Positions 23,978 to 36,158 of a stretch of 64,000 bases of DNA are shown in pieces. The stretch covers positions 54,255,524 through 54,319,523 of the forward strand of contig OX359269.1 in assembly GCA_947179155.2 (NCBI GenBank), given 5' to 3'. The stretch comes from Hedera helix. Taxonomy: Eukaryota > Streptophyta > Magnoliopsida > Apiales > Araliaceae. A program made the translations under genes and the position numbers. Position 1 is the stretch's first letter. The number at the start of each line of letters is the position of its first letter. The notes beneath the pieces are model-generated. The model had not been told where the DNA came from. It made no database searches and saw only the letters and a program-made list of their open reading frames with translations.

Positions 23978-25126
23978 CATGGCTGAGCTTTGGGGTGGTG
24001 TTGTGGTCTCGGTGCTGTTTTGGGGTTTTGCTAATCAGGTGAAAGTCTTATCTCATAAGAGTATATTTTTAATCTGTGCTTGATTGTATATGACTGATAG
24101 CTTGATTTTCTGTTTTTAGTCTAGGCATCAAAAAGATTTACGGGGTCCATTTTCTACTTGCTTGATTGTAGTTATCTTTTAAGATTTTAATTCTTATTTA
24201 TCCATTAGACTTTCTTGTATTATATTTAACTGTAATTCTTATATCAGGGATGCTGATTTAGACTTCAGAGGACAATATATGAATTTTATTGACTAATAGT
24301 CCTACATTATATATTTTGGCATCTATATATTGTCATATTCTATTTAAGGGTACTCAATGATTGTGATGTATTTATTTGGTTACTTATTCTTTCTCATGGA
24401 TTTGCTACACAAAATTGGGAGAATTTGGTCCCTTACCCTTTCTCATCAAGGAGTTTTTGGTTTGCTTGTGAAACTATTATCTTTATGCACTTGTGTCGAT
24501 TATGCTTCTTTGTAGATATTTTTATTTTTCTCAACTTCAGACAGACGAGCAGGATGCAATAATTCAAGAGTACGAGTACTTTATAAATTGAGAGTAAAAA
24601 CCTAAAAATTCCTCGGGTTATTTTTTGTGGTATTTTTGTTTGGAGATGTAGATGTGAATATATGATTGGGCTTGCTTTTAGTATAAAGCACAGAATGCTT
24701 CGGTTAGTCACTCTTTTCCCTAATGGCTATGTTATTAGGATTGATATGGTACAGTGTCCATTTATGTAAAACTAGATAAACGGACTTGAGGAAGTTTTTG
24801 AAGAAAACATAAGACTTAATTAGCATGTGCACAATAGTAAACACAAAATAATAAGGCTTCAAAAAATACATGTACAAATGAATGTGCATTGAAAATGAGG
24901 TTTCATGTGTGCAAATATGTATAAGCTTATGCAGCAACAGACAAAAATTTTGTTCTGTGGGGAAAAGGTATACTAGTAAGTAGTAATTATTTTTCATTCC
25001 AAAGTAATATCATCATTTGATATGGATTGGTAAAAGAACCAAGTGGTCCTTTCTTGTGTACTCCCCCGAGCTTGTGCATGCAAGTTGAAACGAATTTTAG
25101 TTATGATATCTTCTTTTTTATATATA

Positions 25127-25352
25127 CTAGTATTTTGGCACAGACTACGTGTGTGTAGAATGAATGATAAAATGTTGGAGAGAAATTAGGGATTGATAAA
25201 GTAGTGAAGAGAGAGAAAATGGAAGTTTTGAGTTTAAGAAGTATTGCTCAGTTTGCTACCATCTAAGGGTAAATGTGGAAGTTAAAAAAACTTAACTTTT
25301 AGAGTTTACACCAAAAACAATTGCCCAATTTCCTACCGCTTTATAATATAGA
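25127..25352 (-). mobile_element. Possible micro-Helitron in NTT intron 1
   Basis: The minus strand starts TCTATATTATAAAGCGG and ends CACACGTAGTCTGTG plus CCAAAATACTAG, giving a TC start, a short hairpin and a CTAG end. The 3' flank is T as expected, but the 5' flank is G, not A. About 226 bp, non-coding. Confidence 0.4.
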
Positions 25353-26357
25353 CATAGCTAGTAACAAAGAATGGATTGTCAATTCCGACAGTATTTTGAT
25401 GGGAATACAAGGCAGCTGCTAATATGATATTTAACTTCAGACTTATGCATGATTCTTAATTTTAGATGATGGTCATTGTTAACTGTTGATACATCATGCA
25501 TGAATGTGGGGGAATTTGTTATCTTTTATCAAATTTAAGATGGCTTGTTCATGTACAAACTATTTCTACTATTTCTTCTCCATTTCCCCCCTTTTTTCTT
25601 TCTCATTCAGTTGGTTAAAGTAATATGAAGTGTTTAAGTTTGAATTATATGGATTCTAAAAGAGTTGAGGTAGGTCTAGATATTGGGTTAGCTAACATTT
25701 TTTACATTCTTAGTTGCTATATGCTATAGCTTAATGATACTTGGTTCATTGAATGCTTATGAAACAGTAAATTTATCAGTTTCCGGGAATGTAGGTCTTC
25801 TTACTATTCAAGAAGTTATAGTATATATTAAAACTGTAACGTCTGCTGAAATTGTTTGGACTACAGTTTTCTTTTGCTGTTGATGTTCTGTTAGAAATGC
25901 TTATATTCTTTTAGATTATTGGTTGCAACTAACTCTATCTTCTCAGTCAAAGTAAGTGTTTGCAACTGCAATTTGACCATATCTGCATTCTTATGTTGCA
26001 GATAACTACAGTGGATGAAGCCAAAAAATTCTACCCTCTGTTTGGCCTTGGAGCCAATGTTGCCCTAATTTTCTCTGGTAGCACAGTGAAGTACTTCTCT
26101 AATTTGAGAAAAAATTTGTATCCTGGAATTGATGGCTGGGCTCTCTCATTCAAAGGAATGATGAACATTGTGGTGTTGATGGGACTTACAGTCTGTGCTC
26201 TTTATTGGTGTGTCAACGCTTATGTTCCTCTTCCTACTTGCAGTAAGAAGAAGAAGGTAATCTTATGTGTTATCTGTTTTCTTATTATATTTCAACTACA
26301 CTTTTCCTTAAGGGCTTCTATTTTAATTTAACTGACAAAAGTTTAATTTCTCTCTCT

Positions 26358-26380
26358 CCCCCCCCCCCCCCCCCCCCCCC
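26358..26380. repeat. poly(C) tract, 23 bp
   Basis: Uninterrupted run of about 23 C in the intron between NTT exons 2 and 3. Confidence 0.9.
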
Positions 26381-27714
26381 AACCCCCCCACGAGCCAAAA
26401 TAAAGTGAATTAGCAGTCCATAATTTTCTAGCTACTAGAAGTTGAAGTCGATCATTATAACAGAACATTTCCGCTTTAGCGATAAAATATTTCCCCCTTC
26501 ACCTTTATTCTGTTTTCATGGGTTGACCCAGATCCTGTTATGGGGTCACTGCTTCAAATAAAAAGTAATTATCATTCCAAATTCACCAATTAGGTTTAAC
26601 TTTAGTTGAGCAACCAAGTTTTCGTTTTTTGCATAACAGAACAATAATATCATTGCAGGAGAAGCCAAAAATGGGGACAATTGAGAGCTTAAAGATTTTG
26701 GTGTCCTCGAGTTATATAAGGGATCTGGCTACGTTGGTGGTGGCATATGGTATTAGCATTAACCTTGTTGAGGTTACATGGAAATCTAAGCTCAAAGCTC
26801 AGGTAGAACTTAAAACTGACCTTTTAAATTTAGCGATCCTTTTCCACTCAGCTAGTTTATGATCGATCTCTCTCTCTGTAATAGTTCCCAAGCCCAAACG
26901 AGTACTCTTCCTTCATGGGTGACTTCTCTACTGCCACTGGAATAGCGTCTTTCACAATGATGCTGCTAAGTCAATGGATATTCAACAAATATGGCTGGGG
27001 AGTGGCAGCCAAGATTACACCCACAGTCCTGCTACTTACAGGAGTTGAATTTTTCTCTTTACTTTTGTTTGGTGATCCACTTACACCTGCTCTAATGAGT
27101 TTTGGCATTACTCCTCTACTAGCAGCAGTTAACGTGGGTGCAATGCAAAATATTTTCAGCAAGAGTGCTAAAGACAGTTTATTTGATCCTTGCAAGGAAA
27201 TGGCCTACATTCCTTTGGACGAAGACACCAAGGTTTGATGTCTTATCCATCAATTAAAGATTTAAGATAACTAAAGTTTTGCATCAATTTGAGTAGATGC
27301 TTGGGACAATTGAAAACTGATTTCAAATTATGAGGAAAGAAGGTTTTAAATTGAATGAAGAGTGTGAATATCAGTAGTAGCTTGAATTCAAATGAGCTGT
27401 CAAATCTTTCAGATCATTTTGAACTAAGAAGTTGGATTCTGAGTCGCTGATTTTGGGTATGCTTTTGTTATTTTCATTTTAGATTTGACTTTATTCTATT
27501 CATTCTCACTCAGGTTAAAGGGAAGGCTGCCATTTATGTTGTCTGCAATCCTTTGGGGAAATCTGGAGGTGCCTTAGTTCAGCAGTTCATGATCTTAACC
27601 TTTGGGTCACTCGCCAACTCGACTCCTTACCTTGGAGCAGTACTTCTTGTGCTTGTTTTTGCATGGCTAGCGGCAGTGAAATCTCTTGATACCCAATTTA
27701 CTGCACTGCGCTGA

Positions 27715-29161
27715 GAGGAAGAGCTTGAAAAGGAGATGGAAAGAGCGCAGTGAAAATCCTGGTTGTCTCTAAAAATGAACCAGGGAATGGTTCTGTTGCA
27801 AGTGGGCCAGAACTGAAGCGAATAGGGGGTGACTAGATGGGAAGTTTCTGTGTAACCCAAGTCCTCACAATTCTTAATGATATTATTGTTCCATCAACTC
27901 CCAAAACAGTACAGCACGAATAAGAAAAAGATGGTGAGATGTATTTGTTAGGAAGTTTTGTTGGAGGGGTATTTTCCAATTTATAAATTTAGCCAAAACC
28001 AAGATAGGTATGTCGCCTACTCTATATCTGTCTTCATCCATTGATTTGTTGAGCTAGTTCCATTATTGAATCTGTATTTTAATATGGAAGTTTTTTTGCT
28101 ACCAAATTAAAGAAGAGTTTTATTTCCCAGCATATAAAATGCCGAATGCCTCCTAGTGGCTGGTCTTTCTTCATGATTATTGGAATTGTTATGTCATGGT
28201 TAAACTACTGTAACTTCTGTTTGAGAAGGAAAATAGCAAAGTTTTTTGAGCCAAAATGATGGGAGTTGTCCTAACAATGTTTTACTTACTTTTTCCTTGT
28301 GTATCTGTTGGATGTATCATAGTTTATTTGTTCTCCACTTCAAGGTTGGTTTTGATTGACCAAAAACGTGACAAGTGACGCCTACACTCTCCGTCTATCT
28401 ACCTTTTTGACAAACGAGAAACATATGCCAGATTTAGTAACAAATGGTGAGCCACCTGTTGGGCTACATAACAAAATGGAAGTAATTGAATAAAAACGAC
28501 CGACTGTCCAATGAATTCTATGCCTGGACAGACAGAAATGAGTTGTCGTTCCCCTGGTTCCTGCTTCTATTAATCAGAATTAGGAAGGAAGGTAACAACC
28601 CAACCTTACCATTGTAATAAAGGTACAGCCGAGGTAGGAAATAGTATTTCTATTCTTGTCTACCCGGCCTGCCCTGTACTACGTTTTGCTGACGGGTATA
28701 TATATATCTATATGAATATTGGAGTATTTGATGCCCATGCCAATATACCATGGATGTAAATTAAGTCGGCAGAGAGGAAAAGAGGGCATTTTCATTTAAT
28801 GGAAATAGTAATGTAGTGGTCCCAATATTCCTTTCCAACTACACATTTTTGGCTCATTCTCTAGTATGACAAATATATAATTCATTACACCCACCGCTAC
28901 TCACAATCATCATGAAAGAGACTTGTAACAGTAAAATATTCTCCGCTCTCCTGTGATCTCTCACTGTCTTTCCTCTTATCTTGATCACATCACCTCACCT
29001 CACCTATATTTTACCCACGAACGTTAGGCCTCACCCTTCCTTTATCGGGCAATTTGAAATCTCTAACATTATCATTTTATTTATCTGCTTATATATATAA
29101 ATTGCTAATCAATCCATGTAACATGAATGCCTAGAAGAAACAACTACACCAACTACCTAAC
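27715..29161. other. Intergenic between the NTT pseudogene and the NPH3 gene
   Basis: This holds the former NTT 3' region, then the upstream region of the NPH3 gene. A TATA-rich stretch lies near 28698. I specifically looked for a BTB exon upstream of the NPH3 gene and found none. Confidence 0.55.
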
Positions 29162-31105
29162 ATGAAGAAACTGGGCTCTCCCTCTACCGAATCCGGCAAC
29201 ATCTCCGGCAAATTGACACAATTCTCCGCGGAATGCTGGTTCGACGACACCACATGTATCCTCGACATGGACTACTTTGTCAAAACTGTGTCCGGCATCA
29301 AGGCCAAGGGCGTCCGCCCTGAACTTATTGGCTCAATCATAACCCACTATGCTTCTAAGTGGCTCTCCGACCTATCCCCCGACCAACACGAAAACTCCAT
29401 CTTAACAAATACTTCTCCGGAGACTACTACTACTACTAGTGTGAATGCTTCTTTGATGAAAAAGAGATTTTTCGTGGAAACCCTAATAGGGATTCTCCCT
29501 CCGGATAGAGACTCAATCCCTTGCAACTTCCTCCTGCGCCTCCTTCGAAACGCCAACATGCTAGGCGTGGAGCAGGCCTATCGAGCCGAGCTTGAGAAAC
29601 GAATAGCATGGCAACTTGACGAGGCTTCATTAAAAGAGTTGATGATACCATCATTTAGTCACACTTGTGAGGTGCTATTAGATGTTGACTTAGTTGTTAG
29701 ATTAGTCAAGAGGTTTGTGAGTTTGGATGCGGCTTTTCGGAGTGGAGCTGCATTGCTAAAGGTGGCAAGGCTGGTGGACTCTTATCTCGCAGAAGTTGCC
29801 GTTGATTCGGGCTTGATGCTGCCAGAGTTTGTCGCGCTCGCCGGAGCTCTCCCTGCCCATGCCCGTTCAATACATGATGGTTTATACCGGGCCATTGATA
29901 CTTACCTCAAAGTAAGTCATATTTACTGACATGCGATTAATTTTGAATACAAAAATATCTATCTCAAATTAAATTAAAAAAGGAGAAGAAGATTGGTCTT
30001 ATATTTCATTCTAGCAAAGGGGAGCAGTAATATATATCAGAGTTTCCCTTTAAATTTAGCAATTTTTATTAGAAGTACAAGCATAACAGTATGCTTGAAC
30101 ATGGAGTTCTTGTGCAGTCACCACCATCAAATTCTTCTGATACTAGTATATGTGAATAGAAAGCTTGTAGGGTGGTTCTACTTGGTCGTAATTGGCAATT
30201 TTATCCTTTATCCTGACAAAGTAGCCCAGACCTGCTGAGAGCTTAAATTGGATTTTCTGATTTTTTAATTTTAATTTTTGTTTTTAGTAAGCAATGTAAA
30301 TAGGAAGCAATGGGCATCTCATCTGTAACTCCAACCCAAATCATTACAGAATATCTGTGACGTGGCAGCTCTACGTAGTACTGTAGATGTACATTTCGAA
30401 ATATTTAGCACCTCAAAAATATGTCATGTATTATGCAAAGTTAGTTTGTACTTTAGGATTTTGTTTCTGTACAGTATTTAATTAATTGTCCCCATGGCAC
30501 AGGCACATCCCGGGGTAGGAAAGCAACAAAGGAAGGATCTATGCGGGCTAATCGATAGCCGGAAATTGTCAACGGAGGCATCTCTCCATGCTGCTCAAAA
30601 CGAGCGTTTGCCGGTGCGGGCCGTGATCCAAGTGCTCTTCTCAGAACAAGCCAAGCTCAACTGGCACATTGATCGGAGTGGATCCTTCAGCAAAACCCGA
30701 ACCAGTAGTCCGAATCTTATTGGGCTTGAACCTCGCAGCCAGTCCACACGCGCAATGACGGTAGAACAAATGGAAATAAAGAGGTTGAAAGAAGATGTTG
30801 TTACGCTTCAAGGGCAGTGTCACTCCATGCAGGCCCAAATTGAGAGGCTGTTAGTGTTAGAAAAGAAGAAAATTGGGTTTTTTAGTAATTGGAGGAAACT
30901 GGGAATAATAACCTCAGTAAAAATGAATACTACTGCCAGTACTAGTACTAGTACTAGTGGTGTGGGTAAAAAGAATAATGAAGAGAGGAAAAATATAGAA
31001 GGTGAGATTGGGAGACAAACGCCAGGAGTGGATATCAAGAGGAATAATAATAAGGTGGTACGTGGTAAAAATTCTACCAAGTGGAGGAGATCATCCATGT
31101 CTTAA
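29162..31105 (+). CDS. NPH3-domain protein without BTB domain
   Basis: Plant NPH3/NRL-family protein of the short, BTB-less kind; from memory it resembles Arabidopsis AT1G52770/AT3G15570 (about 450 aa). Two exons: 29162-29911 (250 codons) and 30503-31105, GT-AG, phase 0, total 450 aa. The NPH3 region begins near residue 25 (CWFDDTTCILDMDYFVK) and includes GVRPELIGSIITHYASKWL, LLRLLRNANMLG and the motif YLKAHPG across the exon junction. Residues about 336-372 (VEQMEIKRLKEDVVTLQGQ) form a probable coiled coil. The tail is basic and low-complexity, with a Ser/Thr run (TASTSTSTSG). NPH3 proteins usually bind CUL3 through BTB and act near phototropins or PIN/AGC kinases at the plasma membrane. Without BTB this one cannot bind CUL3 that way, so its role is unclear. 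Confidence 0.9.
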
Positions 31106-31342
31106 CTTTAACTTTAATTGCAAGGTTTCATTTATTCCACTTTACCTTCACTGGTAATTTATTTGCCACCTGGGCTATTTCTTTTGTTTTGTATTTGTGT
31201 ACTCAACTTAAATAATTAATTCTATACTAGACTACTAGTACTTTTTTAATTTTAACTACAACAAGCTTATCATTCTGTTTGTTTTCTTATCCATCATATT
31301 TGAGATATAGTAATCTTGATATTAACTACATTTTAGTAAAAA
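31106..31342. other. 3' region of the NPH3 gene
   Basis: Probable 3' UTR and short spacer before the Helitron end. No other feature seen. Confidence 0.5.
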
Positions 31343-31889
31343 CTAGATACAACCCCGCGCGTTGCAGCGGGATTATTCATTTTATTAAAAAAAATTAAAA
31401 ATTGTTTAGATTAATCACCAATCAATTTGAGATAATATAAAATAAAATTATGGGATATAATATCAATTTAGAATTGATGCAATTTTGAGATATAATATCA
31501 GTTTAAATTTGTATTTATGAGATAATGTTAAATTTTTTTTGTCTGATTAAGGAATTTAAAAATTATGCATGAATTTTTTTTGTAAATAAAGTTCTAAAGG
31601 CCAATGATGGGATAATATTACATATTTTTTTGCTTGAGAATTATTTTTTAAAAAATTAAAAATTCAAATTATTGGATAATATCATATATTTATGTGTCAG
31701 AGTTATTAGCAAAAAATGAGATAATAAAACAATTCAAAAATCAAATTATTAGATAATATCAATTTCAAATTGCGGCAAGTCAATATAGTTTGACTGGTAT
31801 ATGAATACAACATTAAAACAAAAAATTCATACAAATCTATTGTATAATTGTAGTTTTGAGCAATATGTATAGTTTACATGTTATCAGTT

Positions 31890-32250
31890 AATTCAATATT
31901 AACTCTCTTACTTTGTTTCCCATTGTTTGTGCTGAGTTGTAAATCTCCAATTGCAGTTAGTTGAGCAATAACATCTAAACACAAAACATTACAATTATAC
32001 AATTAAATAATAAAATTTGTATGAAAAAGATGGCTTCAAAATCATTGTGAAACATACCAACTAAGTAGAAATCATCAATCGTGCTAGCTAATATTTGATC
32101 AAATGGACTGAATTAGAGTCCATATGTATGAATTAAAGCATCATTTGACTCTTGCAATGAGGTGGAATATACGAAATTAATTTTATATGGATGTTTGGTA
32201 GCTTTAAAAGAACCACCGTTCTGACTAACAACAAAAGTGGTGATAATAAA
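31890..32250 (-). pseudogene. RPA-like (DUF223) fragment inside the Helitron
   Basis: Minus-strand translation gives pieces resembling plant RPA70-type OB-fold proteins: FVVSQNGGSFKATKHPYKIN, then after an in-frame stop FSPFDQILASTIDDFYLVG. Further on (about 31970-31890) comes LDVIAQLTAIGDL and then NNGKQSKRVNIEL. The two parts may be separated by an old intron. The in-frame stop and missing N- and C-termini show that it is dead. Confidence 0.65.
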
Positions 32251-33040
32251 AATTTTGTTTTCTTTGACCAATGGTTGAAATTTATTTTAAAGTGTTCTTT
32301 TGATATTGACTGGTATTTTGCCATCCTACAAAAGAATAACTTGTAGATGTTAAGTTGTTATAATAAAGGTAAACAATTTGTAGATGTTAAGTTGTTATAG
32401 TAAAGGTAAAGTTTATGTATATATATATATGAATACATCTTAATACTGTTTATGAATACATCTTAATACTGTTTATGTATTCACCTTTATAGAAGTAAGA
32501 CATATTTCAGAGTTTAGTTATTTGTGCCTTAATTTTTCACGTTTCTTTTTACAGGACTGATGTTAGCAACACAATTGTATTTAGTAGTTGCGCCAGCTAA
32601 ATAATCAAACAACAAAAAAGTTAAAGTCAGATTCGTGGTGAGACAAAGGTTCAGAATGAAGTAAAAGTAGAAAGAAAATTTGAAGTCAGATTCATGATGA
32701 GGCAAAGAAACAGAATGTAATAGAAATAGAAAAATAGCAATAACAAAAGAAAAATAAGCTTACCATATAAAAGCAAAATATATGAAGAAGAAAACTGATA
32801 TGTGGTGTGATTTAGAATGAAATAGGTAGTATATATTTTTAGGGTTATTATAAAAATTGTGTAGACCAACCATACATAAAATTGGATTATTATCTATTTG
32901 GTATTTTTTTAATTTTGCAATTTTATATGATTTGTGACAAAAAAATTAATATTATTTTTTGTGTTATACTTATATATTTTAATGGGATAATATTGAATTT
33001 TCAATTTATTGGATAATATTCGATTGTGTTATATTCAATT

Positions 33041-33140
33041 TGAGATTGCTTAAATTAATGGAATTTTAATTGGATAATATTCAAAACTGAATTAATTTGA
33101 TAAGATCAAATTGAGATTGCTTAAGTTATGCAATATTTTT
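33041..33140. repeat. Direct repeat inside the Helitron, copy 1
   Basis: About 100 bp repeated at 33264-33362 with a few substitutions; shared core CTGAATTAATTTGATAAGAT. Confidence 0.8.
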
Positions 33141-33263
33141 AGGTGATAGATTTATTTGCAACAATTTAGAATTATTGAATGACAGTCATATTTATGGGTT
33201 ACATTCTATTTTTTATGATAGTAGTCTGATTTGTTAAGATTAAATTAATGGGATTTGAGGATT

Positions 33264-33362
33264 TGAGATTGCTAAAATTAATGGGATTTTAACTGGATAA
33301 TATTCTAAACTGAATTAATTTGATAAGATCAAATTGAGATTGCTTAAATTATGCAATATTTT
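33264..33362. repeat. Direct repeat inside the Helitron, copy 2
   Basis: Partner of 33041-33140. Confidence 0.8.
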
Positions 33363-34790
33363 TTGTGGTAGAGTTATTTGCAACAACTTTGGAAGGTAAA
33401 AAACAATAATATTTATATGTACAAATCCGAATGTATTGGATAAAGTAATTATGGATTTAGTTTCGAATCCTAATGAAATATTTACGGAGAAGTTTTATTT
33501 TTGGTTGGGAGAATTGCCAGAAGTTGGGAATCTAATAATATTATCAGATAATTAATATTATATGTAAAAAAATTTAGAAATTGTAGCATGACAGTCATAC
33601 CATGGATTTGATGCAATTTTGTAATCGCAACATATTTATTGGTTATATTACAATTTTATTGTGTAATTATGGAATTAATATTATTTTTTTTATGAGATAA
33701 AATTAATTTTTAAAAATTTAATACATAAGCGTGAATTGTATATGAGTTAAAATAATTTTATTGTCTGTGAGAATAGTTTGAATGTAAAAATAATTATTTT
33801 TATGGTGAGTACGGTCTGATTTTTGAAAGCCGAAAAAATATAAAAATATCCAATTGTGAGATGTGATATGTATATCGAATTAAGATATGTTGAATTATTC
33901 TGTGTATGTGAAATAATTAAAAAAATGGGTGTATTAAGGTTTCACTGAAAGTGCAAGCTGCGAGTGACATTTCCAGTAATGTTTTATCATAGAGCGACAC
34001 GTGGCATAAGTTTAGATTTAACGTGGGATTGAGATAAATGGTATAATATTACGCTGTAATATAATTAATGTTGTTATATAAGTGTAAATAAATGGTATAA
34101 TATTACGTTATAATATAATTAAATTAGTAATGATAACATTTTTGCAAGTGAGATTAACAGAGCACTTGAGATTATTAAAACAGTTTAGATATGTACTGAT
34201 TTTGTTTTTAGGATATAATAATTATGTTTGAACATAATTAAATTTAAATTTGTAGTGATCATGTAGATTATACCATACATTATAAAAATAATTTTGTTAT
34301 TATTTGTGTGTGGTATAATATTATAAATGGTATATAATGGTTAGTAAATTGTATTTTTTTTACTTGTTTAAGGTATAATGTGTAGTATAATATTATAGAA
34401 TACGAAAAGCAGGAGTAATGGTTCAACTCAATTTTATTATTATTTATTTAATAATAATATGTATGATATAATGTAAAATATAATATTATAAATGGTATAT
34501 AATATTTTAAAATTTCAAAAGTCGAATTTAATGGGTAATTATGGTTAGTAATTTGGGAAGTAAGTTATATGTATGGTATAATTATATAAAATATATAATA
34601 TTAGAAAATTATAAAAAGTGGAGTAAATTCCCAAAATCGTAGTAAGGATTGAAAGTATTAAATACGTAAGACATGTGTTTCATTGTGAGAAAATCACTTA
34701 TCAAGTAACGGTGTTATGTACTGCGTTTTAGTATATATAATAGATTTCAAGAAAACTTATATATATTTTCATGCGATTTAAAGTGACGGT

Positions 34791-35567
34791 TAGAGGTGTA
34801 CAAAAAGCTTGTCTGGTCAGATCAAAATTTGACTCGGTCAAAAAGCTAACGTGAAGGTCTAAAAAAGAAATCATTTTTTAGTATGCGACCGGATCTAGCC
34901 TGGCCCGAGCCTTATTTTTGGCTTGGCCTGTTGGCCTTGTAACCAGCCTCCAGCCTCCAGCCTCATAGCCCAGTCCAAAAATAAAAAAGAAATAAAAGCA
35001 GGAAAAAAAGAAGAAGACTAGATTTATAAGAAGGTTCACAGGCCTAAACTTCAGATTGCTAAGCTAAAAGCTCAAACAACCGCCGCCATAGGTCCTTTTT
35101 TTTTTTTTTTTTTTTTTTTTATCATTTTAGAGTACATAACATTATCTAATTCTTATTCAAATCGGAATCCTGTAAAATTGGCAAAGCTAATTTTCACGGT
35201 TACTTTTCTCATTATCATACCACAATATGTATTTCGATAACTTTCAAAAAACAAAATATAAAAAATAAATAAATTAAAATATTTAAATTATAATATATTA
35301 ATTTTAATTAAGTTTAAATTTTTATTTTCACAATTTATAACTTGTATAAAAGTATAGCTTTTATTCTTAATATTTTATATTTAAAATTAAAAATTTAAAT
35401 AAAAGGGGGTTGGACGGGGACAAATAAACCGGCCTAGGCCTATCATAGCCGACAAGTCACCTCCGTCCAACATTTCACAACCAAGCCTAACCTAACCTAC
35501 CCTGAGCTAATGATCAAATGGTAAAAGACTGGTAAGCCTGAGCTGGACAGCCTATTTGTGCACCCTA
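34791..35567. mobile_element. hAT-like element remnant
   Basis: Left end TAGAGGTGTACAAA and right end TTTGTGCACCCTA are imperfect inverted repeats of hAT style. The interior has repeated GCC/GGCC-rich words (GGCCTGTTGGCCTTG). The flanking octamers do not match, so the target duplication is lost or the boundaries are wrong. Confidence 0.45.
35096..35120. repeat. poly(T) tract, 25 bp
   Basis: Uninterrupted T run inside the hAT-like remnant. Confidence 0.9.
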
Positions 35568-36133
35568 GTTTTAGCCCTCCAACCCCCTCACCAAAATACA
35601 TTTGTACATGAGTCTAAACTATCCACTCTAAAATTACGATAGGAAAATATATTAAGGGAAGTAATATTTTTATATATAAATTATGGTTATACACTTATTA
35701 AAATAATTGTTATAAATTTATAACAAAATTTTTTTATATAAAAATATCAAAAATCTCTTTTAAAATATCAGTATCCTATATTAATAAATCCACACAAAAG
35801 AAAAACTATAAATGAGAAAACAATATATTCAGCCTTACATATCCGTAGCAGGATTTTTTGCATTATATTCGTTTGTCAAAAAGTTAACCCACATACTTAT
35901 TTAAAAATCGTACTAATATGTTTGTTAAATAATTACATAAGTTTGAAAAAATAATGGACTACTAGTGATGATTTGGGCGTCGACTGTGTGGTGTTTTAGT
36001 TGAGGCAAATGGATTGCTCCAGTTTTCACTTTCGGAAATCAAGGACTGAATCCAGTATTGATGGTGAAGCAGAAGCACGCCTCAACCCTTGGGAGTTCCA
36101 TGTAAGAATGCATGTAAAGTTTGTATTATTATT

Positions 36134-36158
36134 ATGATGATGATGATGATGATGATGT
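36134..36158. repeat. (ATG)n microsatellite
   Basis: About eight ATG/GAT trinucleotides. Confidence 0.9.

Larger units (their letters stand above)
18725..27714 (+). pseudogene. NTT: Plastid ATP/ADP translocase (NTT) pseudogene
   Basis: NTT carriers exchange ATP for ADP across the inner plastid envelope; this copy is broken. Exon 1 survives in three pieces: 18725-19005 (transit-peptide region, starting MEAALQTKGLFSLPTNPK), 23170-23577 and 23983-24041. Later exons: 26002-26256, 26659-26802, 26885-27232 and 27514-27714, all GT-AG and in mutual frame. Lesions seen: an in-frame TGA about 40 codons in; a MITE and an LTR retrotransposon between pieces 1 and 2; frameshifts near a T run at about 23430 and near 23540; a solo LTR between pieces 2 and 3; and a TGA (27712-27714) where the family continues with an acidic tail, EEELEKEMERA. 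Motifs such as DTKDVLVV, FYPLFGLGANVALIFSG and SLFDPCKEMAYIPLDEDTK identify it, so exons 2-4 read well while exon 1 is destroyed. A truncated product from an internal promoter cannot be excluded, but a working carrier is unlikely. Confidence 0.9.
31343..34744 (-). mobile_element. Non-autonomous Helitron, 3402 bp, with RPA-like relic
   Basis: On the minus strand it begins TCTATTATATATACTAAAACGC at 34744. It ends at 31343 with a GC-rich hairpin (CCCGC...GCGGG) followed 12 bases later by CTAG. The flanks are A on the 5' side and T on the 3' side, the A/T insertion rule of Helitrons, with no target duplication. No Rep/helicase was found. A decayed fragment of an RPA-type DNA-binding protein, a gene class often carried by plant Helitrons, lies near the 3' half. 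Two direct repeats of about 100 bp occur at 33041-33140 and 33264-33362. Confidence 0.85.
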
